DNA from: Rhodococcus sp. KRD197
GTDB taxonomy: Bacteria; Actinomycetota; Actinomycetes; Mycobacteriales; Mycobacteriaceae
Assembly: GCF_017168235.1 (NCBI RefSeq)
Contig: NZ_JABFAO010000011.1
Coordinates: 57,413-121,412 of the forward strand
Direction: 5' to 3'
Length of the DNA stretch: 64,000 bases
In this document: in pieces, positions 41,023 through 52,551 of the stretch
Layout of the letters: the number at the start of each line of letters is the position of its first letter
Position numbering within the stretch: position 1 is the stretch's first letter
Notes under the pieces: generated by a model
The model's database searches: none
What the model saw: only the letters and a program-made list of their open reading frames with translations
Told to the model about the DNA's origin: nothing
Position numbers and translations under genes: made by a program

Positions 41023-42197
41023 GCGCTCCGTTGCCAGGCTCGCACAGCGCCGAAGTGGTCGTCCTAGGTCTGGGACCGGCCGGTCGTGCCCTGACTCATC
41101 GTGCCGCCGCTGCGGGCTTGGACGTCATCGCGATCGATACGCACCCGGCGAGGCGCTGGACTCCGACGTACTCCGCGTGGTTGGACGAGCTGCCCGAGTG
41201 GCTGCCGCGTGCCGTGATCGCGTCGGTAACCGATACACCGGCGGCTTGGACCACCAAACGTCACGCCATCGACCGCACCTACTGCGTGCTCGACACTTCT
41301 GCCCTGCAAGATGCGCTCACGGCCCCGACGGCACGGACCCTGACCGGCACGGCCGCCGCCGTCACTCCGACATCGGTGATTCTCACCGACGGGACACTCA
41401 TCCGGGCTCGGACGGTTGTCGACGCGCGCGGGTCCACCGGTGTGGCCGGCCTCGCCGAGCAGACCGCGTTCGGGGTGATCGTCGATCGCGAAATCGGTGA
41501 ACCGGTGCTGGAGGGGTCGGGCGCCTGGTTCATGGATTGGCGCCCGGACAACGGCACCGATTCCGCCGACGTGCCCAGCTTTCTCTATGCGGTCTCGCTC
41601 GGACCAGACTCGATTCTCCTCGAGGAGACCTGCCTCGTGGGTAGGCCTCCGCTCGACCCGAGAGAACTGCACGCGAGACTGCAGACGCGATTGGCCAATC
41701 GAGGTGTCACCTTGGCAGGCACCGAGGACATCGAGCGTGTTCGGTTTCCGGTACAGGCGCCGCCCCGCGAGCCTGGCGAGCGCGGAGTGCTGCGGATCGG
41801 TGCCAGGTCCTCGGCGATGCATCCCGCGACCGGCTACAGCGTCGCCGCTGCACTCGGCGCCACTGACGGCGTCGTCGATGCGTTGCGCACGCAGCGTCGG
41901 ACCAGATCGGTGTCGACCTGGGCGGTGGGACGTCTGCGTGATCTGGGGCTCAGGACCACCCTGGGTCTCGCCCCCGAGTTGGTGCCAGAATTCTTCGCGA
42001 GCTTCTTCGACCTACCGACCTCGCTGCAGAGGGCTTATTTGTCCGGACGTTCCGATGCCGTCGGCACGGCTCACGCAATGACGAGAATGTTCCCGTCATT
42101 GCCCACTGCGGCACGCCTGGCGATTGCGCGCACCCTCATCGGAAAGGGAAATCGCGGCACAAAGGTCGACATCCCGGTCGTTTCTCGGGAATCATGA
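41019..42197 (+). CDS. crtLm: Lycopene cyclase family protein
   Basis: This 392-residue flavoprotein resembles the lycopene beta-cyclases of rhodococci (CrtLm type, asymmetric, giving one ring). The FAD-binding motif VVLGLGPAGRALTHRAAAAGLDVIAID is at the N-terminus (pieces GLGPAGRALTHRAAAAG). The central blocks AWFMDWRPDNG, PSFLYAVSLG and LLEETCLVGRPPL are typical, and GVLRIGARSSAMHPATGYSVA carries the conserved GxxxxHPATGY region. It would close a ring on lycopene in carotenoid synthesis. GTG at 41019 overlaps the SDR stop, and the stop overlaps the ku ATG. No other carotenoid genes (crtE, crtB, crtI) are in the window. Confidence 0.88.
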   Translation: MSAPLPGSHSAEVVVLGLGPAGRALTHRAAAAGLDVIAIDTHPARRWTPTYSAWLDELPEWLPRAVIASVTDTPAAWTTKRHAIDRTYCVLDTSALQDALTAPTARTLTGTAAAVTPTSVILTDGTLIRARTVVDARGSTGVAGLAEQTAFGVIVDREIGEPVLEGSGAWFMDWRPDNGTDSADVPSFLYAVSLGPDSILLEETCLVGRPPLDPRELHARLQTRLANRGVTLAGTEDIERVRFPVQAPPREPGERGVLRIGARSSAMHPATGYSVAAALGATDGVVDALRTQRRTRSVSTWAVGRLRDLGLRTTLGLAPELVPEFFASFFDLPTSLQRAYLSGRSDAVGTAHAMTRMFPSLPTAARLAIARTLIGKGNRGTKVDIPVVSRES

Positions 42198-43198
42198 GTC
42201 CCATGCGTTCCATTTGGAAGGGTTCGATCGCCTTCGGGCTCGTCAACGTCCCCGTCAAGGTCTATTCGGCGACGGAAACGCACGACATCCGATTCCACCA
42301 GGTGCATGCCAAGGACGGCGGACGGATCAAGTACGACCGAATCTGTTCCGAATGCGGCAATTCCGTGCAATTCGCGGACATCGACAAGGCCTACGACTCC
42401 CCCGACGGCGACCGAGTCGTGCTCACCGACGAGGATTTCGACAAGCTGCCTGCAGCGGAAAAGCACGAAATTCCGGTGCTCGAGTTCGTTCCGACCGAAC
42501 AAATCGATCCGATCATCTACGACAAGAGCTATTTCCTGGAGCCGGATTCGTCCTCGCCCAAGGCGTACGTCCTCCTTCGTCAGACCCTGCTCGAGACCGA
42601 ACGCACTGCACTGGTGCACTTCACCCTGCGCCAGAAGACGCGTCTGGCCGCACTGCGCGTGCGCGGAGAGACACTGGTGATCCAGACCCTGCTGTGGCCC
42701 GACGAGGTGAGAGCAGCAGAGTTCCCCTCGCTCGACGATGCCCCGAAACCGCGTCCGCAAGAAGTGAAGATGGCGACCACCCTGGTCGAGAGCATGTCCG
42801 CCGATTTCGATCCCACCGAATACACCGACGACTACCAGATCGAACTGCGCAAGCTTATCGACGACACCATCGCCAACGGCGGCGAAAAGGTCTTCCACAC
42901 CGAACAGCAGTCCTCCGACGACGGCGAGGATGCCGAGGTCGTCGACCTGGTCGCCGCGCTTCAACGCAGCGTGGAGGCAGCCGGCAGGAATTCCAAGACC
43001 GAGCCGGAGCATGCCACGGCGAAGAAGACTGCCCCGAAGAAGACCACCGCGAAAGAGACGCCTTCGAGCAAGACCGCCGCAAAGAAAGCACCAGCCAAGA
43101 AGGCAGCGGCAAAGAAGACCACGGCCAAGAAGCCTGCCGAGAAGAGCGCGGACGAAGGCACCGACACGAAAACGACCCAGGCTCGCAAAGGCGCGTAA
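42194..43198 (+). CDS. ku: DNA end-binding protein Ku
   Basis: This 334-residue protein forms a homodimeric ring on double-strand DNA ends for non-homologous end joining with LigD. The Ku core occupies about residues 1-250: RSIWKGSIAFGLVNVPVKVYSA, KYDRICSECGNSV, YDKSYFLEPD, AYVLLRQTLLETERTALVHF, VIQTLLWPDEVR, and EYTDDYQIELRKLIDDTI. The last 65 residues are a Lys/Ala/Thr tail (KKTAPKKTTAK) that binds DNA, as in other actinobacterial Ku proteins. The ATG at 42194 overlaps the cyclase stop by 4 nt; a second ATG lies three codons later. LigD is not in the window. The coupling to a pigment gene is unusual. Confidence 0.95.
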   Translation: MSPMRSIWKGSIAFGLVNVPVKVYSATETHDIRFHQVHAKDGGRIKYDRICSECGNSVQFADIDKAYDSPDGDRVVLTDEDFDKLPAAEKHEIPVLEFVPTEQIDPIIYDKSYFLEPDSSSPKAYVLLRQTLLETERTALVHFTLRQKTRLAALRVRGETLVIQTLLWPDEVRAAEFPSLDDAPKPRPQEVKMATTLVESMSADFDPTEYTDDYQIELRKLIDDTIANGGEKVFHTEQQSSDDGEDAEVVDLVAALQRSVEAAGRNSKTEPEHATAKKTAPKKTTAKETPSSKTAAKKAPAKKAAAKKTTAKKPAEKSADEGTDTKTTQARKGA

Positions 43199-43225
43199 GC
43201 CTGGGTCGTATCGGCGGAGACTGCG

Positions 43226-43663
43226 TCAGACGGTGAAACCGAGCGCCCTGAGCTGCTCACGCCCGTCGTCGGTGATCTTGTCCGGCCCCCATGGCGGCAT
43301 CCAGACCCAGTTGATCTTGAGGTCGGCGGCAAGGCCACTTCGAACCAACGCACCTCGCGCCTGATCCTCGATGACATCGGTCAGCGGACAGGCCGCCGAG
43401 GTCAGGGTCATGTCCACGGTCACGATGTCCTCGGCGTCGATCTTGATGTCGTAGACGAGTCCGAGATCGACGACATTGATGCCCAGTTCGGGGTCGACGA
43501 CGTCGCGCATCGCCTCCTCGAGATCTTCGAGGACCTTGATCTCCTCCAGAGACAATTCGGCTGGAGTCGATTCGGCTGGGCTGGATTCGGCTGGGTTGGA
43601 TTCGGCTGGGTTGGATTCGGCTGGGGTCGATTCCGTCGGCTGTGTTTGCTGCGTTTCGGTCAT
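43226..43663 (-). CDS. sufT: SufT-like metal-sulfur cluster protein (DUF59/MIP18)
   Basis: This 145-residue protein ends the suf operon. The C-terminal 100 residues are a MIP18/DUF59 domain: MRDVVDPELGINVVDLGLVYDI and MTLTSAACPLTDVIEDQ with the key Cys in ACPL, and WMPPWGPDKI. Such proteins help mature Fe-S clusters. The N-terminal 36 residues are a five-unit repeat (PAESN/T/S), not part of the domain and encoded by 15-bp DNA repeats. The ATG at 43663 has GGAGG upstream (9 nt); a GTG two codons earlier is possible. It starts 3 nt after the sufU stop. Confidence 0.9.
   Translation of the reverse strand: MTETQQTQPTESTPAESNPAESNPAESSPAESTPAELSLEEIKVLEDLEEAMRDVVDPELGINVVDLGLVYDIKIDAEDIVTVDMTLTSAACPLTDVIEDQARGALVRSGLAADLKINWVWMPPWGPDKITDDGREQLRALGFTV
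43555..43633 (-). repeat. 15-bp tandem repeats in the sufT N-terminus
   Basis: About five units related to GATTCGGCTGGGTTG run head to tail, with small differences at the sixth to tenth bases. They encode ESxPA repeats in the disordered N-terminal extension of SufT. The repeat number is likely to vary between strains. Confidence 0.85.
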
Positions 43664-43665
43664 GT

Positions 43666-44162
43666 TCACTGTCCTCCGGATCGTGCGGATTCCTCGTCGT
43701 TTTTGCGCCCTGTAGATCCTGCAGGGGCCTCCACTATGCGAACAACCGCATCCTTGAAAGCCATCCATCCCAGAAGTGCACACTTCACACGAGCCGGATA
43801 CTTCGATACTCCGGCGAATGCAATTCCGTCTCCGATGACATCGACGTCACCGTCGACGCTACCCCTGCTACCCACCATCGCACTGAACGCGTCGACGACT
43901 GTCAACGCCCGCTCGACTGGTAGGCCCACCACCTGGTCGGTGAGGACCGACGTCGCTGCCTGACTGATCGAACAGCCCTGACCGTCGTAGGAGACGTCGG
44001 CAACGATTCCGGCGTCGTCGATGTGGACCCGTAGGGTCACTTCGTCGCCGCAGGTGGGGTTGACGTGGTGAACCTCGGCACCGAACGGTTCGCGCAGACC
44101 GCGCCCGTGGGGATGCTTGTAGTGATCGAGGATCACCTCTTGATACATCTGCTCCATACGCA

Positions 44163-44163
<1 letters not shown>
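43666..44163 (-). CDS. sufU: Fe-S scaffold / zinc-dependent sulfurtransferase SufU
   Basis: This 165-residue protein takes sulfur from SufS for cluster assembly. The three ligand cysteines are in HHVNPTCGDEVTL, YDGQGCSISQAATSVL and YPARVKCALLGWMAF. The N-terminal MRMEQMYQEVILDHYKHPHGRG matches the M. tuberculosis homologue, which fixes the ATG at 44163; a later ATG (44157) is less likely. The start overlaps the sufS stop (TGATG). The 3' end runs into the sufT start with a 2-nt gap. The length is normal for SufU of the Mycobacteriales. Confidence 0.95.
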
Positions 44164-46234
<2,071 letters not shown>

Positions 46235-46263
46235 GAAATTCCTTAGCAGTCTCGTGTGATGAC

Positions 46264-47487
46264 TCAGGCGCCGGTGATGGCGAGTTCGGCCTCGATCGCG
46301 GCGTCGAGGCGCTCGCGGACCGCGGCAACGGGGATGCGGTCGATGATCTCGTGGAAGAAGCCGCGCACGATCAACCGGCGCGCCGCCGACTCGGAGATCC
46401 CGCGTGCCCGCAGGTAGAAGAGCTGCTCGTCGTCGAATCGTCCGGTCGCGCTGGCGTGACCGGCACCGAGGATCTCCCCGGTCTCGATCTCGAGGTTCGG
46501 TACCGAGTCGGCGCGCGCCCCATCGGTGAGCACGAGGTTTCGGTTGAACTCGAAGGTGCTGGTGTCCTCCGCCTCGGCTCGGATGAGCACGTCGCCGATC
46601 CAGACGGTGTGAGCATCGACTTTGCCGGGGCCCGTTTCGCCCTGCAACGCACCCTTGTAGAGCACGTTGGACTTGCACTTGGGCGCAGTGTGGTCGACGA
46701 GGAGCCGCTGTTCGAGGTGCTGCCCGGCGTCCGCGAAATAGACACCGAGCAGTTCGGCGTCACCACCCGGGGCGTCGTAATGCACGGTGGGGCTCACGCG
46801 AACCAGATCGCCGCCGAGGCTGACGTTGTAGTGACGCAGCACCGCATCGCGGCCGAGCCGCAGATGATGCGCTCCGACGTGCACGGCGTCGGACTCCCAG
46901 TCCTGGATCAGCACGACCGACAAGTTCGCGTTGTCACCGAGGACGAACTCGATGTTCTCCGCGTATGTCCCGCTACCGACCTGGTCGATGACGACGGTGG
47001 CCTTCGCGAACGCACCGAGGCGCACCTGGAGGTGCCCGAAGGCGACGCCGTCGACGCCCGGTCCGGTGACCGTGATCTGCACCGGCTCCTCGACCTCGGT
47101 CTCCGTTCCCACGGACACGACCGTTGCCTGGCTGAAGAACGAGTACGCCTGCGCGGAAATACGATCCGCCGGGACACCGGCAACGCCGAGGCGTGCGTCG
47201 TCACGACCGACCGTTTCGACCGTCACACCGTCGGTGGCAGCAACAGCGATGTCGGCTTCACCGGTGGCAACCGCCGAGCCGTCGTGCAAGCCGCGGAGTC
47301 GACGCAACGGAGTGAAGCGCCAGAGCTCGTCACGTCCCGACGGAATCTCGAAGGCATCGACGTCGTAGGAGGTGAACTGCGCGCCCTTGTTCGCAACCAG
47401 CTTCGACTTGTCTTCTTTCGCGCCGACGACCGTGCTCGGGTTCTCCGAGGCAACAGCGCCCTGGACTCCTGTAAGTGGGTTGCTCAA
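46264..47487 (-). CDS. sufD: Fe-S assembly scaffold protein SufD
   Basis: This 407-residue protein is the partner of SufB in the SufBC2D scaffold. The C-terminal part shows the family core: [45 protein letters not shown], and [36 protein letters not shown] (pieces). It starts with TTG at 47485-47487; AAGGA lies 4 nt upstream, and the TTG overlaps the sufB stop by 4 nt. TTG starts are uncommon, but no other start fits both the overlap and the family length. Confidence 0.93.
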   Translation of the reverse strand: MSNPLTGVQGAVASENPSTVVGAKEDKSKLVANKGAQFTSYDVDAFEIPSGRDELWRFTPLRRLRGLHDGSAVATGEADIAVAATDGVTVETVGRDDARLGVAGVPADRISAQAYSFFSQATVVSVGTETEVEEPVQITVTGPGVDGVAFGHLQVRLGAFAKATVVIDQVGSGTYAENIEFVLGDNANLSVVLIQDWESDAVHVGAHHLRLGRDAVLRHYNVSLGGDLVRVSPTVHYDAPGGDAELLGVYFADAGQHLEQRLLVDHTAPKCKSNVLYKGALQGETGPGKVDAHTVWIGDVLIRAEAEDTSTFEFNRNLVLTDGARADSVPNLEIETGEILGAGHASATGRFDDEQLFYLRARGISESAARRLIVRGFFHEIIDRIPVAAVRERLDAAIEAELAITGA

Positions 47488-48929
47488 CCGACCGATCCTT
47501 CCATCTGGAGCTCGATGAGCCGGTTGAGTTCGAGCGCGTATTCCATGGGGAGTTCACGCGCGATCGGCTCTACGAACCCGCGCACAACCATGGCCATCGC
47601 CTCGTCCTCGGTCAGACCGCGACTCATCAGGTAGAACAGCTGATCGTCGCTCACCTTGGACACGGTCGCCTCGTGACCCATCGAGACGTCGTCCTCACGG
47701 ATGTCGACGTAGGGGTAGGTGTCCGAACGCGAGATCGTGTCGACGAGCAGGGCATCGCACTTGACCGTCGAACGGGAGCCGTATGCGCCCTTGTTGATCT
47801 GAATGAGACCGCGGTAGGAGGTACGACCGCCACCTCGGGCGACCGACTTGCTGACGATGTTCGAGGACGTGTGCGGCGCCAGGTGCAGCATCTTCGAACC
47901 CGTGTCCTGGTGCTGGTCCGGGCCGGCGAACGCGACCGAGAGAACCTCACCCTTGGCGTATTCCCCCGTCATCCACACCGCCGGGTACTTCATGGTGACC
48001 TTGGAGCCGATGTTGCCGTCGACCCACTCCATCGTCGCGCCTGCCTCAGCCTTCGCGCGCTTGGTAACCAGGTTGTAGACGTTGTTCGACCAGTTCTGAA
48101 TGGTCGTGTAGCGGCAACGGCCGCCCTTCTTGACGATGATTTCCACCACGGCGGAGTGCAACGAATCCGACTTGTAGATCGGCGCGGTGCAGCCCTCGAC
48201 GTAGTGCACGTAAGCGCCCTCGTCGACGATGATCAGCGTGCGCTCGAACTGACCCATGTTCTCGGTGTTGATCCGGAAGTAGGCCTGCAGCGGGATGTCC
48301 ACGTGGACGCCCGGCGGGATGTAGATGAACGATCCACCGGACCACACCGCGGTGTTCAGTGCGGAGAACTTGTTGTCGCCTGCGGGGATGACGGTGCCGA
48401 AGTACTCGCGGAACAGCTCCGGCTGCTCCTTGAGTGCGGTGTCGGTGTCGAGGAACAACACACCCTGCGCCTCGAGATCCTCACGGATCGAGTGGTAGAC
48501 CACCTCGGACTCGTACTGAGCGGCGACACCGGAGACCAGGCGCTGCTTCTCCGCCTCGGGGATGCCGAGCTTGTCGTACGTGTTCTTGATGTCCTCCGGC
48601 AGGTCCTCCCACGTCGCAGCCTGCTTCTCGCTGGAACGCACGAAGTACTTGATGTTGTCGAAGTCGATTCCGTCGAGGTTGGAACCCCAGTTCGGCATGG
48701 GCTTGCGATCGAAGGTCTTGAGCGCCTTCAGGCGCGCCTCGAGCATCCACTCGGGCTCGCTCTTCTTGTCTGAGATGTCTCGAACCACTGCCTCGGAAAG
48801 GCCACGCTTCGCGCTCGATCCAGCAACGTCGGAATCGGACCAGCCGTAGCCGTACGTGCCCAGGGACGCGATGGTCTCGTCCTGAGTCATCGGCGATGCG
48901 GGCGCCACCTGATCGGGTGTGACAGTCAT
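47484..48929 (-). CDS. sufB: Fe-S assembly scaffold protein SufB
   Basis: This 481-residue protein is the main scaffold on which clusters are built. It shows the family blocks [91 protein letters not shown] and [22 protein letters not shown], which includes the cluster-region Cys. AAGGAG lies 5 nt before the ATG at 48929. The start overlaps the sufR stop by 4 nt. Unlike some mycobacterial SufB proteins, no intein is seen; the length is uninterrupted. Confidence 0.96.
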   Translation of the reverse strand: MTVTPDQVAPASPMTQDETIASLGTYGYGWSDSDVAGSSAKRGLSEAVVRDISDKKSEPEWMLEARLKALKTFDRKPMPNWGSNLDGIDFDNIKYFVRSSEKQAATWEDLPEDIKNTYDKLGIPEAEKQRLVSGVAAQYESEVVYHSIREDLEAQGVLFLDTDTALKEQPELFREYFGTVIPAGDNKFSALNTAVWSGGSFIYIPPGVHVDIPLQAYFRINTENMGQFERTLIIVDEGAYVHYVEGCTAPIYKSDSLHSAVVEIIVKKGGRCRYTTIQNWSNNVYNLVTKRAKAEAGATMEWVDGNIGSKVTMKYPAVWMTGEYAKGEVLSVAFAGPDQHQDTGSKMLHLAPHTSSNIVSKSVARGGGRTSYRGLIQINKGAYGSRSTVKCDALLVDTISRSDTYPYVDIREDDVSMGHEATVSKVSDDQLFYLMSRGLTEDEAMAMVVRGFVEPIARELPMEYALELNRLIELQMEGSVG

Positions 48930-49750
48930 GCGAGCTCCTTCCGGAGGCTTGTGCGCGTGCCGGTGCGAGGCTGTGCACCGGGAGTTGCTGAGTTGGAAGT
49001 GGTGTTCAGCGGTACGTGCGTCGTGCAAGCACAGTCGCCGTTCGCGATGGTCGCGAGACGTTGCACGTGTGTTCCCAGCAGATCGGAGAATGCCTTACGT
49101 TCCGCGTCGCACAGTTCGGGGAACTCCGATGCGACATGCGAAACGGGGCAATGATGCTGGCAGATCTGGACGCCGTTGCCGACGACGCGTGTGGAGGCAG
49201 CAAACCCGGCGGCCGTGAAGGCGTCGGCGATTCGCTCGGCGGTCTGCTCGACATCGGCCGGACGATCACCGCCTGCAGGCTCCACGTCGGCGACGATGGC
49301 GTCGACGCGCTCTCTTGCGAACGTCTCGATCGCGGCGTCACCGCCGATGATGCGCAATTGCCGCATTGCGGCACCCGCCAGATCGTCGTAGGTATGCCCG
49401 AGCCTGCTGCGGCCGATGGCGGTGAGTTGAAAGTGCTTGGCCGGGCGACCGCGTCCGCGACGACGAAGTGCTGCCGACGGGGCTATGCGCGCCTCCCCGT
49501 TGTCGATCAGTGCGTCGAGGTGACGTCGAACACCGGCTGCGCTGAGACCGAGCCGTGTTCCGATGTCGGATGCGGTGATCGGACCCTCTTCGAGCAGCAG
49601 CGCGACCACTGCACCTCGTGTCTGGCCGTCGTGGGCGTTGGACCCTGTGTGACCTGCGACAGCCCGCGTCTGCCGCAAGGCGTCTGCACCCACACGACGC
49701 TGAACGTCGGCATCGACGTCCCCGCGCGTGGAACTGGCTGATGTTTTCAC
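48926..49750 (-). CDS. sufR: Fe-S-sensing repressor SufR
   Basis: This 274-residue DeoR/ArsR-like regulator controls the suf operon. The winged helix lies at about residues 48-100 ([44 protein letters not shown], in pieces). The C-terminal half has the cluster ligands: [21 protein letters not shown] and possibly GDCACTTH. It should repress when it holds a cluster and release DNA when iron or cluster supply falls. The start is GTG at 49750, overlapped by a SufR operator. The stop overlaps sufB. The order sufR-B-D-C-S-U-T is the actinobacterial one (Rv1460-Rv1466). Confidence 0.93.
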   Translation of the reverse strand: MKTSASSTRGDVDADVQRRVGADALRQTRAVAGHTGSNAHDGQTRGAVVALLLEEGPITASDIGTRLGLSAAGVRRHLDALIDNGEARIAPSAALRRRGRGRPAKHFQLTAIGRSRLGHTYDDLAGAAMRQLRIIGGDAAIETFARERVDAIVADVEPAGGDRPADVEQTAERIADAFTAAGFAASTRVVGNGVQICQHHCPVSHVASEFPELCDAERKAFSDLLGTHVQRLATIANGDCACTTHVPLNTTSNSATPGAQPRTGTRTSLRKELA

Positions 49751-49761
49751 AACACCAGTGT
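49747..49761 (-). promoter_or_regulatory. SufR operator
   Basis: On the minus strand this is ACACT-GGTGT-TGTGA. It matches the ACACT-N5-TGTGA palindrome reported for mycobacterial SufR at all ten fixed positions. It overlaps the sufR GTG (49748-49750) and lies just downstream of a -10-like TAATTC (49766-49771 on the plus strand as GAATTA). SufR bound here would block its own operon. Confidence 0.8.
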
Positions 49762-49836
49762 GACGGAATTACGCAGAGCGGTCCAGCAAGGGTGCCCTTC
49801 GTCGTCGGCGCTGCCAGGGACCGGAGTCCGCACCGC

Positions 49837-49852
49837 TACGCTGCCAAGCGTG
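49837..49852 (+). promoter_or_regulatory. Leaderless promoter of mptB
   Basis: TACGCT (49837-49842) ends 7 nt before the GTG at 49850. It selects that start over an upstream one and shares the 99-bp sufR-mptB gap with the SufR operator. Confidence 0.5.
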
Positions 49853-51610
49853 CCACCGACCGCAGACGATCAGAACGCCGGGACATCGCCGACGCCGTCT
49901 GCGGTTCGACCGGAGGCGAGCGCCGCTCCCGTTGGCACCGCGTCGCGCCTGCAACAGCTGACTCGACCGGTCAGTCGCCTCATCGGCCTCGATCCCGACC
50001 AGCGGCAATCGAAAGTGTCGATCCTGCACGGTGACGAGCACGAATCACCCGGCCTGAACGAAACCGAGACGGTGCAGCTGCGCAGAGTCCGGCAGTTCGG
50101 TGCGGCCGGAGCAATCCTCATGGCTGTCGGGGCGCTCGGGGCGGGCGCCCAGCCCGTGCTGCAAAACCCCGTGGTGGGCATCCGGATACTCAGCCTTCCC
50201 TCACGTATGGCGAGCACGGCGCTGACGGTGACAATGACCGGCACCGTCATGGTGGTTCTCGCATGGCTTCTACTCGGCAGATTTGCGGTCGGGCGCCTTC
50301 GTCACGGCCCACCACGAAGACTGACCCGGTCGCAGCTGGACCGCACTCTGCTGCTGTGGATCCTGCCGCTGTGCGTTGCGCCGCCGATGTTCAGCAAGGA
50401 TGTCTATTCCTATCTCGCGCAGAGCGAGATCACCGCGCGCGGACTCGACCCGTACCAAGTCGGTCCCGCCGGCGCACTCGGGGTCGACAACGTGCTGACC
50501 CGGACGGTGCCCAACATCTGGCGCGACACACCGGCGCCCTACGGTCCGCTGTTTCTGTGGATCGGCCGCGGCATCACCTGGTTGACCGGCGAGAACATCG
50601 TGTCCGGGATCTTTCTCCATCGCATTCTCGCGCTTGCGGGGATCGCCCTGATCGTCTGGGCGCTACCCCGGCTCGCGCGTCGATGCGGCGTCGCGGCAGT
50701 CAGCGCGCTCTGGCTGGGAGCAGCCAACCCCCTGCTGCTCTTTCACCTCGTCGCCGGCATCCACAACGAAGCCATGATGATCGGGTTGATGCTCGCCGGA
50801 ACGGAATTGGCTCTGCGGGCGATCGAATCCTCCGCGCCGATTCGCCGCACTTCCCTGTGGTTGCTCTTGTCCGGGGTGGCGGTTATCGCACTGGCGGCCA
50901 CGATCAAGATTCCAGCGTTGCTGGCACTGGGATTCATCGGCATGGCACTCGCGCGTCGATGGGGTGGATCACTTCGGGCGGTACTGACATCGGCGGCACT
51001 GCTGGCCGCGATCGCTGTCGTCGTCATCGGCGGAGTAAGTGTCGTCAGCGGCCTCGGTTTCGGGTGGATCAATACCTTGAACACCGCCAGTGCGGTCCGA
51101 AGCTGGATGTCGCTACCCACGATTCTGGGACTCGGCACCGGTTTCGTCGGAGTTCTCCTCGGCCTCGGCGATCACACGACCGCTGTGTTGAGTCTCACGC
51201 GCCCGATCGCCGCCGTGGTCGCCGGGTTCATCGCACTGCGGATGTTGGTCGCAGTGCTGAAAGGACGCGTGCACCCCGTCGGGGCACTCGGCGTCTCGCT
51301 CGGCGCACTCGTATTGCTCTTTCCCGTCGTGCAGCCCTGGTACCTGCTCTGGGCCGTCATCCCGCTCGCGGCGTGGGCGACGACCCGGGCGTTCCGCGGG
51401 CCGGCAATCGTCGTCTCCTCGATCGTGAGCGTCATCCTGATGCCCAACGGCAGTGAGTACTTGCCGTTCCAGATCGTTCAGGCTGCGGTGATGACGATTC
51501 TGACCATCGGAATTCTGTACCTGGCAACACGGTCGTCTCTTCCGTGGCGCCCGCACACCGGACCGTCGACACCGGACCGGGTCGGTGGGGAATACGCTGG
51601 TTCCTCGTGA
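49850..51610 (+). CDS. mptB: Alpha-(1->6)-mannosyltransferase MptB-like
   Basis: This 586-residue GT-C membrane glycosyltransferase would use polyprenyl-phosphate mannose to build the mannan core of lipomannan outside the membrane. After a disordered Pro/Ala-rich N-terminal region (about 1-80) come at least ten membrane segments. The first external loop carries the GT-C acidic motif, PPMFSKDVYSYLAQSEITARGLDPYQVGP, followed by VPNIWRDTPAPYGPLFLWIGRG. The family is that of Rv1459c and corynebacterial MptB. GTG at 49850 was chosen from a leaderless -10; a longer open frame reaches 49760. The stop overlaps the next ABC gene. The protein is specific to the Mycobacteriales, which supports the taxonomic call. 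Confidence 0.9.
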   Translation: MPPTADDQNAGTSPTPSAVRPEASAAPVGTASRLQQLTRPVSRLIGLDPDQRQSKVSILHGDEHESPGLNETETVQLRRVRQFGAAGAILMAVGALGAGAQPVLQNPVVGIRILSLPSRMASTALTVTMTGTVMVVLAWLLLGRFAVGRLRHGPPRRLTRSQLDRTLLLWILPLCVAPPMFSKDVYSYLAQSEITARGLDPYQVGPAGALGVDNVLTRTVPNIWRDTPAPYGPLFLWIGRGITWLTGENIVSGIFLHRILALAGIALIVWALPRLARRCGVAAVSALWLGAANPLLLFHLVAGIHNEAMMIGLMLAGTELALRAIESSAPIRRTSLWLLLSGVAVIALAATIKIPALLALGFIGMALARRWGGSLRAVLTSAALLAAIAVVVIGGVSVVSGLGFGWINTLNTASAVRSWMSLPTILGLGTGFVGVLLGLGDHTTAVLSLTRPIAAVVAGFIALRMLVAVLKGRVHPVGALGVSLGALVLLFPVVQPWYLLWAVIPLAAWATTRAFRGPAIVVSSIVSVILMPNGSEYLPFQIVQAAVMTILTIGILYLATRSSLPWRPHTGPSTPDRVGGEYAGSS

Positions 51611-52551
51611 TCGCCCAGGCGCCGAAGTCGGCGCAGCCCGCAGTCCAGGTAACCGATGTCCGCAAGTCGTACGACGGAGTGCCCGCGGTCGACGGGCTCG
51701 GGTTCATCGTGGAACAGGCTCAGGTGCTTGCGCTCCTCGGTCCGAACGGCGCGGGAAAGACCACCACCGTGGAGATGTGCGAGGGGTTCGTCACGCCGGA
51801 CTCGGGTTCGGTGCGGGTGCTCGGCCTCGACCCGATCACGCAGTCTTCCCAGCTCAGGCCACGTATCGGCGTGATGCTGCAGGGCGGCGGGGCCTACCCA
51901 GGCTCGAAGACCGGGGAAATGCTGCGACTCGTGGCCTCGTACTCGGCAAACCCGCTCGATGCCGATTGGCTGCTCGACTGCCTGGGACTCGAGCAGGCAG
52001 TGCACGTTCCGTACCGGCGACTGTCCGGTGGTCAGCAGCAGCGCCTCGCCCTCGCGTGCGCAATCGTCGGCCGCCCCGAACTCGTCTTTCTCGACGAACC
52101 GACCGCCGGCCTCGACGCCCAAGCGCGACTGCTCGTCTGGGAATTGATCGATGCCCTTCGTCGAGACGGTGTCAGCGTCCTGCTGACCACGCACCTGATG
52201 GACGAAGCCGAGCAACTGGCCGACGAACTCGTCATCATCGATCACGGGAAGATCGTCGCCTCTGGCACCGCATCGGAGTTGACCAAACAGGGCGCGGAAG
52301 GTCGGCTGCGATTCACCGCGCCACCCGGACTCGAACTCTCGCTACTCGATGCAGCGCTTCCCCCCGGCTATCGCCCGGTCGAGGAAACCCAGGGCTCGTA
52401 CGTCATCGAGGGTGTCATCGAGCCACACGTTCTCGTCACCGTCACCACCTGGTGCGCCGAGCAGAATGTCCTGGCCACCGAATTGCAGGTCGATCAACGA
52501 CGATTGGAAGACGTGTTCCTCGAGCTGACCGGCAGGGAGTTGCGGAGATGA
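51607..52551 (+). CDS. ABC transporter ATP-binding protein (Rv1458c-like)
   Basis: This 314-residue ATPase belongs to the DrrA/NatA-like exporters. It shows VLALLGPNGAGKTTTVEM, signature RRLSGGQQQRLALACAIVG, Walker B LVFLDEPTAGLDAQAR and switch His LLTTHLMDEAEQL. The C-terminal 80 residues form the extra regulatory domain usual in this group. The GTG at 51607 overlaps the mptB stop (GTGA) and its stop overlaps the permease start, so all three are cotranslated. The substrate is unknown; a lipid-linked or drug-like compound is plausible. Confidence 0.92.
   Translation: MIAQAPKSAQPAVQVTDVRKSYDGVPAVDGLGFIVEQAQVLALLGPNGAGKTTTVEMCEGFVTPDSGSVRVLGLDPITQSSQLRPRIGVMLQGGGAYPGSKTGEMLRLVASYSANPLDADWLLDCLGLEQAVHVPYRRLSGGQQQRLALACAIVGRPELVFLDEPTAGLDAQARLLVWELIDALRRDGVSVLLTTHLMDEAEQLADELVIIDHGKIVASGTASELTKQGAEGRLRFTAPPGLELSLLDAALPPGYRPVEETQGSYVIEGVIEPHVLVTVTTWCAEQNVLATELQVDQRRLEDVFLELTGRELRR

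Noticed and set aside
47484..48929. Intein in SufB
   Set aside because: Some mycobacterial SufB proteins have one, but this protein has normal length and continuous family motifs.
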